A stretch of 33,637 bases of DNA, taken from assembly GCF_022376445.1 (NCBI RefSeq), contig NW_025955381.1, positions 1-33,637 of the forward strand, in the 5' to 3' direction. Below the pieces are notes generated by a model. It was not told the DNA's origin and ran no database searches. It saw nothing but the letters and a program-made list of their open reading frames with translations. Shown piece after piece: positions 9,204-19,080 of this stretch; the stretch's first letter is position 1; each line of letters begins with the position of its first letter. A program made the translations under genes and the position numbers. The stretch is from Fomitopsis serialis (lineage: Eukaryota; Basidiomycota; Agaricomycetes; Polyporales; Fomitopsidaceae).

Positions 9204-10169
9204 CCCCCACCAACAACGATCTACTTCTCCCTTGTACGATGAGAATAAACACCTTGGGTTGTCGCAGGTTGCACACGACAAGAATGGAAACCAGTCCCAC
9301 CAGAAGCGATGATAGTAGTACGCGCGGTACTTGCCAGAGATTGCGCCGATCCAGTGTGGAAGACTACGTCGAACCCATAGTAAGTGGTCTTCGTCACCAG
9401 ACACTTCATATGGGCTGAACGCGCCATCAATCCAAAGGCTTTGCACCTGTATACAGGTCTGGAAGTTCGACGAGCTGAGGAAGTTCTCCACATGTATGCG
9501 AAATTGTGCCGTGATCCGCGAAACAGCACCAGTGATTGCACCGACAGGAGGGAAGTTGAAATCATTGCTATTTGGACTGACCAGATCAAGGTGTTTGTCC
9601 CAGTTCTTGGCACTGTAGGTAAGGAAGTGATGCGCAGAGACGTGCTGATTCTCTGCATCAACCCATGTGTTGTCCTGCCGCCTGAGCAACCACGAGTATC
9701 TGGTCTGCGCAAGGTAGAGGAGACAGGCGTCTGCGATCCGTAGCGGGCAAACACAGAAGCCTGTCACAGTGTGGCCGTGCTGGCTCTCCTCCGAGTCGAT
9801 GTCGCCGCAAAGAAGTTCCGCGTGTCTGTTCAGGAAGTCGAACAGGGTTGAATGGAAGAGTCGGCATGTTTTCTGTAGTTCATTGCCTTGATCGCTTGTA
9901 AGCGAATCGGTGCTGTCGTGGTTATCGACAGTGTGTTCGGGCTGCACTTCGATGAGAGGGGAAAGGAGTTCGAGGAGAGTAGGGAGGAAGGGCTTATGCG
10001 AGTCATCGAGATGACCGGCTCTACTATTCAAAACTGCAATGGCCTCTTGTATCTCCCCGATCTTCAGCGGTCGCCTCGCGAATGTCACGAGGGAAAACAC
10101 ATCACTGAAAGCGACAGTGTCAACATTGACCTAGTATCAGGCGGAGTTGACTATCAACACCACACGTAC

Positions 10170-11142
10170 CGGGATATGGCTACCTTCTGGGGTGTTGATT
10201 GCTTGAGATTATCGAGGAACCTTGCATAGTACGCGTCCAGGTCACCGACCCTCCCTTCCCCCAATATTCGGTCCATTTCTGCCAGGGTGGTAGCCTTCGT
10301 GAGCTCGACAACCATGAGATGCGCCCACAAGAAATTGCTTTCGACGCGCCCCATGAGTTGTTGCAAGATAGAATCTCGTTGTTCTGGAGGCACGAAGGTC
10401 AAGTCATGGATGGCACTCGAAAGATAACACCAGATGCCCGACTTGACCGCATCTTTGATGTTAAACAGGGTGTACGCTTCAAATTTTCTCCTAGTGTAGG
10501 GGATGTCCTGAGAGCTTATCCAGAGACGTATGCCTCGGTGCGTTCTCGCATCAGATGTGACGAAGCTGTTGATCACATCCAGGACCGGGAGCGTGTTGAA
10601 CGAAGCCTCATTGTCCCGGCAGGCATTCCCAGCAGTTCCCTTCGCCACCTCTTCGTCCACTCCATCGATGAAGATATACACCGTAGGCAGTGTCTGGATG
10701 AGCGTATCCAATATCGACCGGACCTGTGTTGTAGTATCTTTGGTTTTGTCGTCTGCAAGACGAGCCAGCGCATGAAGGAGGGAATATGAAGAGTGTTGTA
10801 ACGATGAGGATTCCCACAACTGGGCGGCAAGGGATTTCAGGACATCGAGGGTTGTGAACTCTTGATCGAACTGAAAAAAATGCGACGCCACGGCGACAGA
10901 GGGAGACTCCCTCTGCACTGCCTGTACCACTCTGCGGCAGAGAGTAGATTTCCCGGATCCAGGTGGAGCATAGACCCACAACGCCGGGGATCGGGCATCA
11001 CCCGTCCTCCACGTCTGATAAGTAGGATTTTCGAAGATCCAGTCACAGCATTGATCCCTGATTGTCGAGTTTTGACAACTGTCACGGATAGCCCCGGCTC
11101 CGGCAGGAATAGGTCGTCCAAGGAAGCTCCGCACTGTCTGTT
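10170..11142 (-). pseudogene. NLR NACHT NTPase exon
   Basis: A single 973-nt exon encodes the nucleotide-binding domain. It shows Walker A APPGSGKSTL and Walker B VYIFIDGVDE (hydrophobic strand, then DGVDE), followed by the sensor-like strand IRLWISSQD and the helical segment SNFLWAHLMV. In order this is a standard NACHT layout. The following intron (10104-10169, GTACGT...TTTCAG) joins ISR to DVFSLVTF in frame. NACHT ATPases bind ATP/dATP and oligomerise on ligand recognition. Here the catalytic motifs are intact although the gene is interrupted further downstream, so a truncated product is possible. Confidence 0.85.
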
Positions 11143-11201
11143 CTACGATACAGACCATGAAATGAGTACCACGACAGAGCTGTAGTCGTGAAGTGACTCA
11201 C

Positions 11202-12024
11202 TGAGTTTCTCCAGATGAGCGCGTTCTTGCTGGACAAGCCCTATCTGTCTCTCTACTCTCTCCGTGTTCGTGCGCATTGTGGAGATGATGTTGTCAAATT
11301 TGTCGGTACGGAGAACAAGGGCTGACATGATCCTAGTGAATCCTGAAAATGTTGAGCAAGCCATGAAAATACGTGTCAGATGACTATACTCACTATGATG
11401 GCGAAGTTCCCGGAACACTTTGTTCCAAAAACGCAGAATGTCGACGTAGGATTGAATTAATATGTTCTCGAGTGCAGCAGAGTCCCCGAAGAGACGGTTG
11501 TAAGTCGAAATTCTGGTGAGATCGTCGCCTAGAGCAACTAGTGCCTTGGATATCTTCTCTGGGATCTTGAAGTAACAATCAACAGCCTTGCATATACAAG
11601 GTGTGCGTCAATACTGCTATAGGTGCTGTGCACATCAACGACTATGATCTAGCTTGTACTCACCTTTGCGAGAACCCCCACACAAGCCCATACTGCGACC
11701 GATATATTTGTCGGATCAAGCGACGCTAGTATGGAACAAGAATGAGGTCAATCTGTGTGCATCGTCAAACACCACGTACTCAGTGTGTTGACAACTCCGT
11801 CGTAATTAGTCTGAATATTCGCCAACGTCTGCAAAATCAATCCAATTGTCGATGATTTGGACCAGTGTTTGCCGATCTTATCCTGGATATCGCAATTGAT
11901 AGCGTCAGGGTCTGGGGGCTTGTCCTTGGGATGGCTGAAATATTGAGCGAAGAAGTCCTCGGTTTTGGCCTTCTCGTCAAGGCCGTTAATGTACTGCTTC
12001 AAAGCGCGCTGAAAGAGAGGTTGT
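11202..12024 (-). pseudogene. NLR N-terminal helical domain exons
   Basis: Four exons are readable at 12024-11780, 11725-11664, 11586-11394 and 11342-11202. They are joined by introns of 54, 77 and 51 nt with GTACGT, GTGAGT and GTGAGT donors, and the phases agree throughout. Recognisable elements are FQRALKQYINGL near the start, VAVWACVGVLAK in the second exon, and DLTRIS...LF...YVDILRFW in the third. This is the pattern of the N-terminal region that precedes NACHT in many fungal STAND proteins (DUF7708-like; family name from memory). The fourth exon is a coiled-coil-like helix (RTNTERVERQIGLVQQE). The first exon is not resolved. The acceptor TTTCTTTAG just upstream of 12024 implies one, possibly starting at the tandem ATGs at 12371. 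This part is undamaged and could still be transcribed. Confidence 0.7.
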
Positions 12025-12371
12025 CTAAAGAAAATGATCGTTTCAGCACAAATCTGCCTCCTGGGGTCTGCTGGATCTAGTGCAAAGCACGGTCGCACAC
12101 AGTACTGGTGACAGCCCCGACCTTAGATAGAATGGCAGACAACTTGAAGACTCACTGGATAGCAGCGTCATGACGCAATACTAGGGCAGCCATGGCTTGA
12201 GATACGCCCAGCAGTGTTGAGGCTAGTAATTGGTTGACGGTACGCCGAACAAGCTCTCGATGTCGATGTCGCAAGGAGGTACAGAGGGTGCGGTAGATCG
12301 TTGGAGGGCCTGCGGATTGCCAGCGGTGCGTATATGAACTTCTCCTAGCGCTGCCCACACTGCCATCATGA

Positions 12372-13748
12372 TAAGTAAGGCAAGCATTCAGAAGACGCAG
12401 TGCCTTGACGCCTCGCGATCTCGGACCACAACCTACAAATGGTGACCAACGTTCAAATGTTCAACGCCGCGGTCAGATCTACGTGCATGGAGCCTCGGCT
12501 CCCTGTCGAAATGGGTGCGCGCCCGACCTGGCTCCTTCGACAAGTTCGGCACACCCGCCTTCTGTAAACACAACTAGAAGACTGACCGTGCGGCCGCACA
12601 GGAATATCTCCATGGAAGCGCACCAAAGCGTGTCGCCGCCCGTGTCTGTGGCGCCAGTGCCTAACGACACTTGCCCAATCCATCATAACCTTTAGCGCCC
12701 GCGTGCAAATGCGGAACCACTGTAGAGGGATTACCAGTACCATTAATGGACCCCCCTCCTCCTCCTCCCACAACCGTTGAGCAGGATCAGATACCCCTCC
12801 ATGGCAGTAGCGCCTATGTAAGGTTCTCGTCGTTGAGCTGGTGCTCAAGCGCTCACATCTCCGCTATGAGGGTCTGGCTCGCTCCCCGTATGGAGCTATC
12901 AGGATGCCACTCGAGTACTCTCTCATCATTGGTACCGCATGCCTGGCAGACCGGAAGGGGCTCTGCGCCGCGGGGCTATGTGACTTCGCCGCCCTAGGCT
13001 GTGCGTATAAGGCTTCACCAACGTGACAGACAGTAGAACTCTATCCTTGGAGAAGTACCACTGAAGACAGACAGCGCGCTCAAGAATGCACAGCCGCAGA
13101 GATCGTGGCATGGCATATATATCATGTTTCAAGTATTCTCATCGCATCCGCAATCGTCTTGTCAAACATCGTCGACTCCTTCTCCATCAGGAAAAAACCC
13201 TCCCGTGAATGTGCCGTAATACACTGTTATTCTGCAGAATAGACAGTAATGTCATATGTTCCCGAGTTTTTCGGGAATAGCTTTTGTTAGCTAGTCTCCT
13301 CTCTTTCAAGTACGAATGGATAAGTAATATGGTGCATTCCAGAGCATGATCCGCCATTCCTGCCTCATTGAGTCGTAGTACTTCGTTAGTAGCATATTCC
13401 CTAGATGCTACGACAGTTCATTGACAGTGCAAATCGAGATTGAGCAACATTAGATTCATTGGGTGATAAAGTATGGAGCACAAAGACACGAGAGTGATTA
13501 AATACTACAGGTAGTAGTACTGGGAATAGTATGCAATTATGTACAACTTCTCCGAATCGACTCGTCGGGTATATCATCCCAGTCAATGTTCGTGTCACCA
13601 ATTCGCATACCCGAGTGCAGGGTACGGCCGGTGTCATCGCACTGACAGGCAGCGCAGGCAAGCAAGCTATAAAAGCAAGGGCTGTGAATGTAGCATAGTT
13701 GACTATCCTTTGAGCTGTGCAGTGACGAAATTACTAACCGGGTATTAG
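12372..13748. other. intergenic, no gene recognised
   Basis: ORFs here are short and unsupported. A CT-rich run lies near 12750. Two perfect inverted repeats sit close together at 13229-13240 (ATTCTGCAGAAT) and 13259-13277 (TTCCCGA, 5-nt loop, TCGGGAA). The stretch probably holds the NLR promoter next to 12371. Confidence 0.4.
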
Positions 13749-14952
13749 ACGAACTCGCCCACATGTGCATACAACTCGGCGGCAGGCTCACCAGTCATGC
13801 GTAATGTCAATTCGTCGACGTGTTCAATGTGCGCAACACTGGGAACACGTAAGTCATCTTGTATCTTGTCGTGGCTTCCAACATCACTGACGCAGGTCCA
13901 CTACAGAGCTCCCTCCGCTATCGGCTGCATCTGCCACGCAAGGAACGTCCGGGTTGCCAGGCGTCTCGAGAATGTGGAGGGCGTCTGCGTGGAGTGTTGC
14001 GCACGGACAAACGGATAGGTTCGCAGCCAGGCGGGCCATTGCCGTTGCGACGATTGTCCGTTGGGCGACGAGAGCGAGTGTCCGTGCGAGTGGAGCATCA
14101 CGCGTGTGGTAGAAGAGCCATTTGGCAGGAGCTGCGAGAAGGGTGGCGAGAATAAAAATGTGAGCAGTGTGTTGGGCCAGCTCTAGATGTACTAAAGGCA
14201 CTCACTCGGCGAGCACATCAGATGCGTACCGTATCGTAGGCAATCGAGACGGGCAACAGGTTGGTACACGACAAAAGGGTGTGAGTCAGGACTAACGAGA
14301 AACGATCGACAGTGAGGTACTCGCCGCACCTTATGCCAACAGACGCAGCAGGGATAGACGAGGGCTAGGACGAGCGTTGCTGGCAGTTGGACGCGACGTG
14401 GCGATGAGACGGACACGTGGCCAAGTTCAGGGCAGACAAACTGTGGCCTTGTGTTCGCGCCGCAGAAAGTGGCTCCTCTGCGTCTACTACTAGCTCCAAT
14501 GCCACGCCGCGGCACCCCAATCTCGTTCAATCCAACAACAACAGTGCATCCTCGGCCTCAACCTTCACGCCCATCTCCACCTTCAGCTGCGCCCTCATCG
14601 CATCGACCGCCTTCTGCACGCCCATGCCGAACACCGCAGAAGACGCCAGCAACGACGGGGGCAGGGACGAGCTCAAACTGGGCTTGTTCAACGGCGGAGG
14701 CCGCTGGCGCATCGCACACGCGTACGTATACAGCTTGCGTAGGTTCTCGCTCGGCGGCTGCATGGGCGAGGGCGAAGTATACCGTGCCTCATACCGTGGC
14801 ATGGGCATCTCCCCGCGAACGTCGTTGAGCGAGTACGGTGGCGGAGGCTGGCTCGGGTGGAGCGCATGCACGAGGGGCGGCGACACCGACGGCGAAGCAT
14901 CCGTCGAGTCATTCCATTCACATGTAAGTACACATGCGCTTCTGTCCGACAC
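13749..14952 (-). CDS. possible multi-exon membrane protein, structure unresolved
   Basis: Several minus-strand frames look coding but I could not join them with certainty. At 14527-14952 there is a Pro/Ser-rich segment followed by an amphipathic helix (VQKAVDAMRAQLKVEMG). At 14190-14420 there are hydrophobic stretches (LPATLVLALVYPCCVCW; FSLVLTHTLLSCTNLLPV). At 13884-14201 there are two more (HIFILATLLAAPAKWLFY; ALVAQRTIVATAMARLAANL). A frame ending ELYAHVGEFV-stop at 13749 looks like a genuine C-terminus. This would suit a protein with about four membrane spans and short introns, but no family is recognised and the gene may be decayed. A competing plus-strand ORF (14417-15160) is less protein-like. 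Exon borders should not be trusted. Confidence 0.35.
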
Positions 14953-15179
14953 TCGGTGTAACGTTCCTTGGCAGAGTCGACTCCCGCGCGATTTCGATTA
15001 CACGTACAGCTCGTTACTCGAAGGCGTGAAACAGGAAGCACACGGTGTGCATGCAAGTCTCGTGCAGAACAATGAGACTACCCGAGTCAGGCAAATCCGT
15101 AGCAATGGGGCTGGCAGAAGGGCGTGCACGATGAAGGCAACCAAAGTGAGTAGCACATAGGCTCGAATCTAACAGTGCG

Positions 15180-15535
15180 CCCTTTTTGGGCATGCCAGAC
15201 TGCTGCCTCCTTTAGCAGTACTCTCGCGAGCAGGCATATCGGCGAATAGTACATCTGTCTGCGTGCTCGCTCACGCGCCCTTTACCAAGTTGCTCGCGCG
15301 CCCGCGCTCCTGCTCGCTCGTCCGCTCACTTAGTCGCTTCTACTCGCAGTCGCTCTGACTCACTCACCCGGCCTCTCGCTCGCGCACTCGCTCGCCTGCG
15401 CGCCCCCGACTCGCCTGTTCGTCCCGCTCGTTCGTTCATTTCGCCCACGTTTCCTTTCGCCCACCCTTTCTTTTGCCTGCGCTTCCTCTCGCCCATCTGC
15501 TCGCGCTCCCTCGGCCTCTAATGCACAAGCATTGA
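15180..15535 (+). repeat. pyrimidine-skewed CTCG-rich low-complexity tract
   Basis: About 300 bp are dominated by CGCTCGC, CTCGCTCG and CGCCC words, then by TTTCGCCCAC-type words. Purines are scarce on the plus strand. It separates the unresolved minus-strand gene from the AAA ATPase gene. No ORF of interest is present. Confidence 0.6.
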
Positions 15536-15980
15536 TGTCCTCCCGTGACTTTCGACATAGCAGATGCAGGTGAGTGTTTGCGCTGATCCAGTATGTACAG
15601 TGTTGTGCTGTAGCATCGTACGACGTATCTCGGATGCAAATATGCGATCATGACCAAACAATATATTTTGTTTTCTTGAGCAATATGAAGCTATGAATGC
15701 ATCGGGTGTGCTCTCTGTTGGATTGTAATGAGTACGAGTATCATTGCCGTCAAGTACTATTATTCAGTATTCTGTCTTAGCATTATGTTGCTGCCTGTAG
15801 TCAGTTTCATGCTGGTGAATGAATGCATAATTACGAACTCGTACAGCAGTGAAGTGTATGGAAATAAGAATTCAATGCATTATTTCGAATGACATCAGAA
15901 TGACTCGCCATTACTGAGCCTCTACGTATTATTCAGAATGGTCAACTATACAGCATAATTCCGAGGAGCGTTTTTTCCTG
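15536..15980 (+). promoter_or_regulatory. AT-rich upstream region of the AAA ATPase gene
   Basis: Base composition drops to AT-rich between about 15590 and 15960, in contrast to its GC-rich neighbours. A T run (TTTTTTCC) lies just before the ATG at 15981. It most likely holds the promoter and 5' UTR. No specific factor site can be named. Confidence 0.35.
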
Positions 15981-18461
15981 ATGTCATCTCAACCCACCCA
16001 CCCGGGATCCATCATGAACGGCACTGCATCCAATGGCCAAGAAACTAGTGCTGAGGTAGACGATCTGCCAAAGCCTCGTCCACGCATTGCTCGCTACGAT
16101 ATGTTGTAAGTGCCGAACTAATGTACCCAACCTGTACGGTATCTAACACCTCCCATAGCTTCAATCAGTATGTCATTGTGACATAGTTTCTAGCGATGGC
16201 GTTTTGACCACCTTCAAGGCGCACTTCGAGATACGAAATGCGGAAGACACACAGACCGGTAGTCAGCCCAAAGGCCATGATCGTCGTCAAACGTCTCATC
16301 GACTCGAAAGGCCAGCTTGATGACACAGTCATAGAGATTTACCACGACGGTTTGCGTGACGTTCTACTGGAGATCAACAAAGATGTCAGGGGGCTAAAAC
16401 TTACCGCGCGAATCCCAACGGTTAGTAGAATCCACGATTCTCTTTCAAAAACGACACTGGAACGATGGTCCTCAGGTAAAGCGGGAGGTGTTCTTTTTTT
16501 CCTACGAGCAGCTCGAAGCGAAGCGACGTGACCTAGAAAAGGTCAACAGCGCCGAGTCTCGAGACAGGCTCGAAGGGATTGAAGCAGCCCTACGATTCAT
16601 CGACGAGGATCTCAAGGAAACCATCAAGGACTTCGACGTTTTCGTGAACAGCCTGCAAATTACGTATGAGTATCTTTGGGCCCTCTTCCGCCCAAACACA
16701 TACATGCATGCCTATCACAGTGATACTGATCAGCACCTCATTCTTCACGCGCGGACGTTTCAATATTTGCAGAAACCATCAGGCCATTTATATGCCGAGA
16801 TTGGATGCGACATCATACTCAAGGACGACTTGGAGTTCGGGCTCTCGAGCTTCAGCGTCGAGATCCCTGCATTCTCCGGAGCACGTCTGATCACCGATTT
16901 ACCCGTTTATCCCCTTGAGTACTATCCAGAACATGATACCCTCTATCAGACCGCCGTTGCCCGTGGACGACTCTACGCTGGATTGGGCCTCCATTTCTGT
17001 CAGCACGAGGGTGTAGCCACTGTGTACATCGACGAGGCGGGCAACTCGGAGCCAAAAAGACGGTTTGACAGGGACAACGATGACGAGAACCCAGGGCTGA
17101 GATTGCTGGTAAGTCTAGTTCACAGCCTCAATCAGCTCTGAATGAACATTTGGCAGATAAATGAGCGTGTCATGGTTGACGTTGAATCGTTCTTCGAATC
17201 GACGCAACCGGGGAATAAATTCGCGCGACGCGTCTACCACCGACTCAATCCAAACGGACTGTCGGAAAAGGAGCTCCTCATCTGCACTCCAATATTACTT
17301 GGATTCTGCTTCACGACCAAAGCATGGGGTGCGTCAGCTTCTTGCCGAGCTATTACTTGAGACCGACTAAGCTACGCAGGTGCCTTCGCGATCGATAGAA
17401 TCACAGACCTTAAGTGGTCTACAGAGCCATTCGACAATCTCGTGCTCGAGAAGAAGCCAAAGGCCTTGATCAGATCTCTCGTTACGGAGCATGCTTCTCA
17501 AACAAAAGAGCACGCCTCGCACACAGGAGGGTTCGATGACGTGGTCGCAGGGAAGGGGAAAGGCCTTATTGGATTACTGTGTGGTAACCCTGGGTGCGGA
17601 AAGACGCTCACAGCAGAGGCTGTCGCCGAGATTACCCACAAGCCTCTCTATGCTGTCAGCGCAGGGGAACTTGGCGCTAGCCCTCAGTTAACCGATAGCC
17701 GCTTGAGGCGAATCCTCCGACTTGGGCAGCGCTGGGACGCAGTCGTGCTCGTGGACGAGGCGGACGTGTTCCTACAGGAAAGAGATAAGGTCGACATATC
17801 AAGGAATGCCCTAGTTTCGATCTTTCTCAGACAAGTCGAGTACCATCCCGGCATCCTCATCTTCACTACGAACCTGATCCAGCAGATTGATTCCGCCTTC
17901 GAAAGTACGTCTGCTTACCTGGGCACGTACTGCTTCGTGTCACTGACAGGTGAATCGTGCAGGTCGTATCCACTTCTGCGTGAAGTATCCGGACTTGGAC
18001 TTCGTGTCTCGTAGAGCTGTCTGGACAACCTTCCTCTCTAAGGCCGGCATCACCAAGGAAGACATCAGCGAACGCGATCTTCATCGTCTTGCCCAGATTC
18101 CATTGAACGGACGCCAGGTTCGTGAGTTCATTAATTGACTAGGGTAATCGCTGACTGCCACTTTCTACAGATCAAGAATATTGTCGGCACGGCGAAGTCC
18201 ATTGCATGTGCTGAATGGAGGGGCGAAATATCGTCTGAATCGGAGTCCATCTCGCCATCCAACTCGGAGGTCCCTAAGCTGGCGCCCAGACACGTGCGCA
18301 TGGTGCTAGACGTTATGCAGGACTGGCAAGTGGCGAAATCTGAGGGTCACCATGTCACCCATACCACCTATCCCATCGTCCTCGGCACTGCAGGGATCGT
18401 ATGCGCTCTAGTCGCTTGGATTCTGTGGCATTTGAGAGCTTCCGTTTCTTCTTTCCTCTAA
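15981..18461 (+). CDS. AAA-family ATPase with DUF7025-like N-terminus and C-terminal membrane tail
   Basis: Splicing exons 15981-16105, 16159-16167, 16231-16420, 16476-17108, 17157-17328, 17380-17904, 17963-18117 and 18171-18461 gives 2,100 nt, exactly 699 codons plus stop. The N-terminal half contains EYLWALFRPNT, typical of the fungal DUF7025-AAA family. The AAA core has Walker A GNPGCGKT (about residues 445-452; the usual form is GPPGTGKT), Walker B VVLVDEADVF (about 498-507), and the FESRIHF...KYPDLD segment with candidate arginine fingers. Residues about 670-691 (VLGTAGIVCALVAWILWHL core) form one hydrophobic span six to eight residues from the C-terminus, so the protein looks tail-anchored with the ATPase domain in the cytosol. 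The 9-nt second exon is optional, since skipping it keeps the frame. An alternative start lies at 16014. The substrate is unknown. Confidence 0.88.
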
Positions 18462-19080
18462 ACAGGTCTCCAGATCCGTGTAGTGCCAGCATCGTAGCGA
18501 TTCGTATGACCCTCTGTACATGAATGTCGCTCCGCGTGTAGGAAAGTACATCATAGCCTGACTTCAGCTGATCGATGGTACGACATCAGTACGATACTAT
18601 ATGCGCAACAATGGCACAATATCATTGAATCCAGCGTACCATGTTATGTCAGAGAGATACATACAGCCTCCACGTTGCAATGCTGAACGTCGAACACTGA
18701 AAAAGACAGTCTTGTACAACTGTGTTCGACAACAGTATAGTACACATTAGATACAGGCGTACGGTAACATAAACAGCAGCACATAGCAGGAGCACAATAT
18801 AAGTAAACCGCGTGTATCGTCGCATCGTCAGACAGGTCATTTTCCGGAGACCGTGGGCAGGGAACACAGGGAGAGGGAGATATCAGAGGTATCTCGGGAG
18901 GTATTTTGGTTGAGTACCGTATCGTGGGCGCTCGTTCGGCGTTGATATTGGGATGTTCGCGACAGCGTTTCACGGCGTATAAGTACTGCGCGCCATGGGG
19001 GACCGAATGTATGTACTGCAGTTCGCGACTTGACCAGCTGCACCTCCGCAACCAGAAGCGCTAGACGCACCATGAAATAA
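18462..19080. other. intergenic between convergent genes
   Basis: This stretch lies between the stop of the AAA gene (plus) and the stop of the coiled-coil gene (minus), so it should hold both 3' UTRs. The ORFs here are not protein-like. No terminator signal can be pinned down. Confidence 0.45.

Larger units (their letters stand above)
7924..10103 (-). pseudogene. NLR post-NACHT exon carrying an LTR-element insertion
   Basis: The exon begins DVFSLVTFARRPLKIGEI, a winged-helix-like segment that follows NACHT in fungal NLRs. It continues through ARTRYSWLLRR-like helical sequence to SSYKGEVDRCWWG at 9204. The 1117-bp LTR element (8087-9203) interrupts it there. Beyond the element the same frame resumes at 8081 (CLSSQNFLSV, SRYRCFRFEE) and ends at a GTACGG donor at 7923. 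The intron 7858-7923 then leads into the next exon with matching phase (RLV-SALDGQ). In the present allele the frame reads on into antisense LTR-element sequence and stops at 8370. No catalytic motif is recognised in this part. Confidence 0.75.
1092..12371 (-). pseudogene. NACHT-domain NLR (STAND) gene split by two LTR elements
   Basis: This is a fungal NLR-type signal-transducing NTPase, of the class used in non-self recognition and heterokaryon incompatibility. Its pieces are spread over 11 kb. The N-terminal helical exons lie at 11.2-12.0 kb, the NACHT exon at 10.2-11.1 kb, a post-NACHT exon at 7.9-10.1 kb that contains a 1.1-kb LTR element, and the C-terminal part at 1.1-3.0 kb beyond a 4.9-kb copia element. 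Both insertions are exonic. With each element and one TSD copy removed, the frame stays open: CWW-G-CLSS at the first site and KLETW at the second. Introns between the pieces keep phase. Two apparent 1-nt deletions (near 2500 and in the G run 1409-1414) further break the 3' part. The first exon is uncertain; a candidate ATG lies at 12371. The intact gene would have been about 1,500 codons. That the pieces form one gene is inference from frame and phase continuity. Confidence 0.8.

Noticed and set aside
768..12855. A shared 14-mer (GCTCAAGCGCTCAC) near 768 and 12842.
   Set aside because: It is short, has no flanking similarity, and is compatible with chance in GC-rich DNA.
14417..15160. A 247-codon plus-strand ORF.
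   Set aside because: Its sequence is low-complexity and looks like the shadow of the better minus-strand frames; no splice partners or domain are seen.
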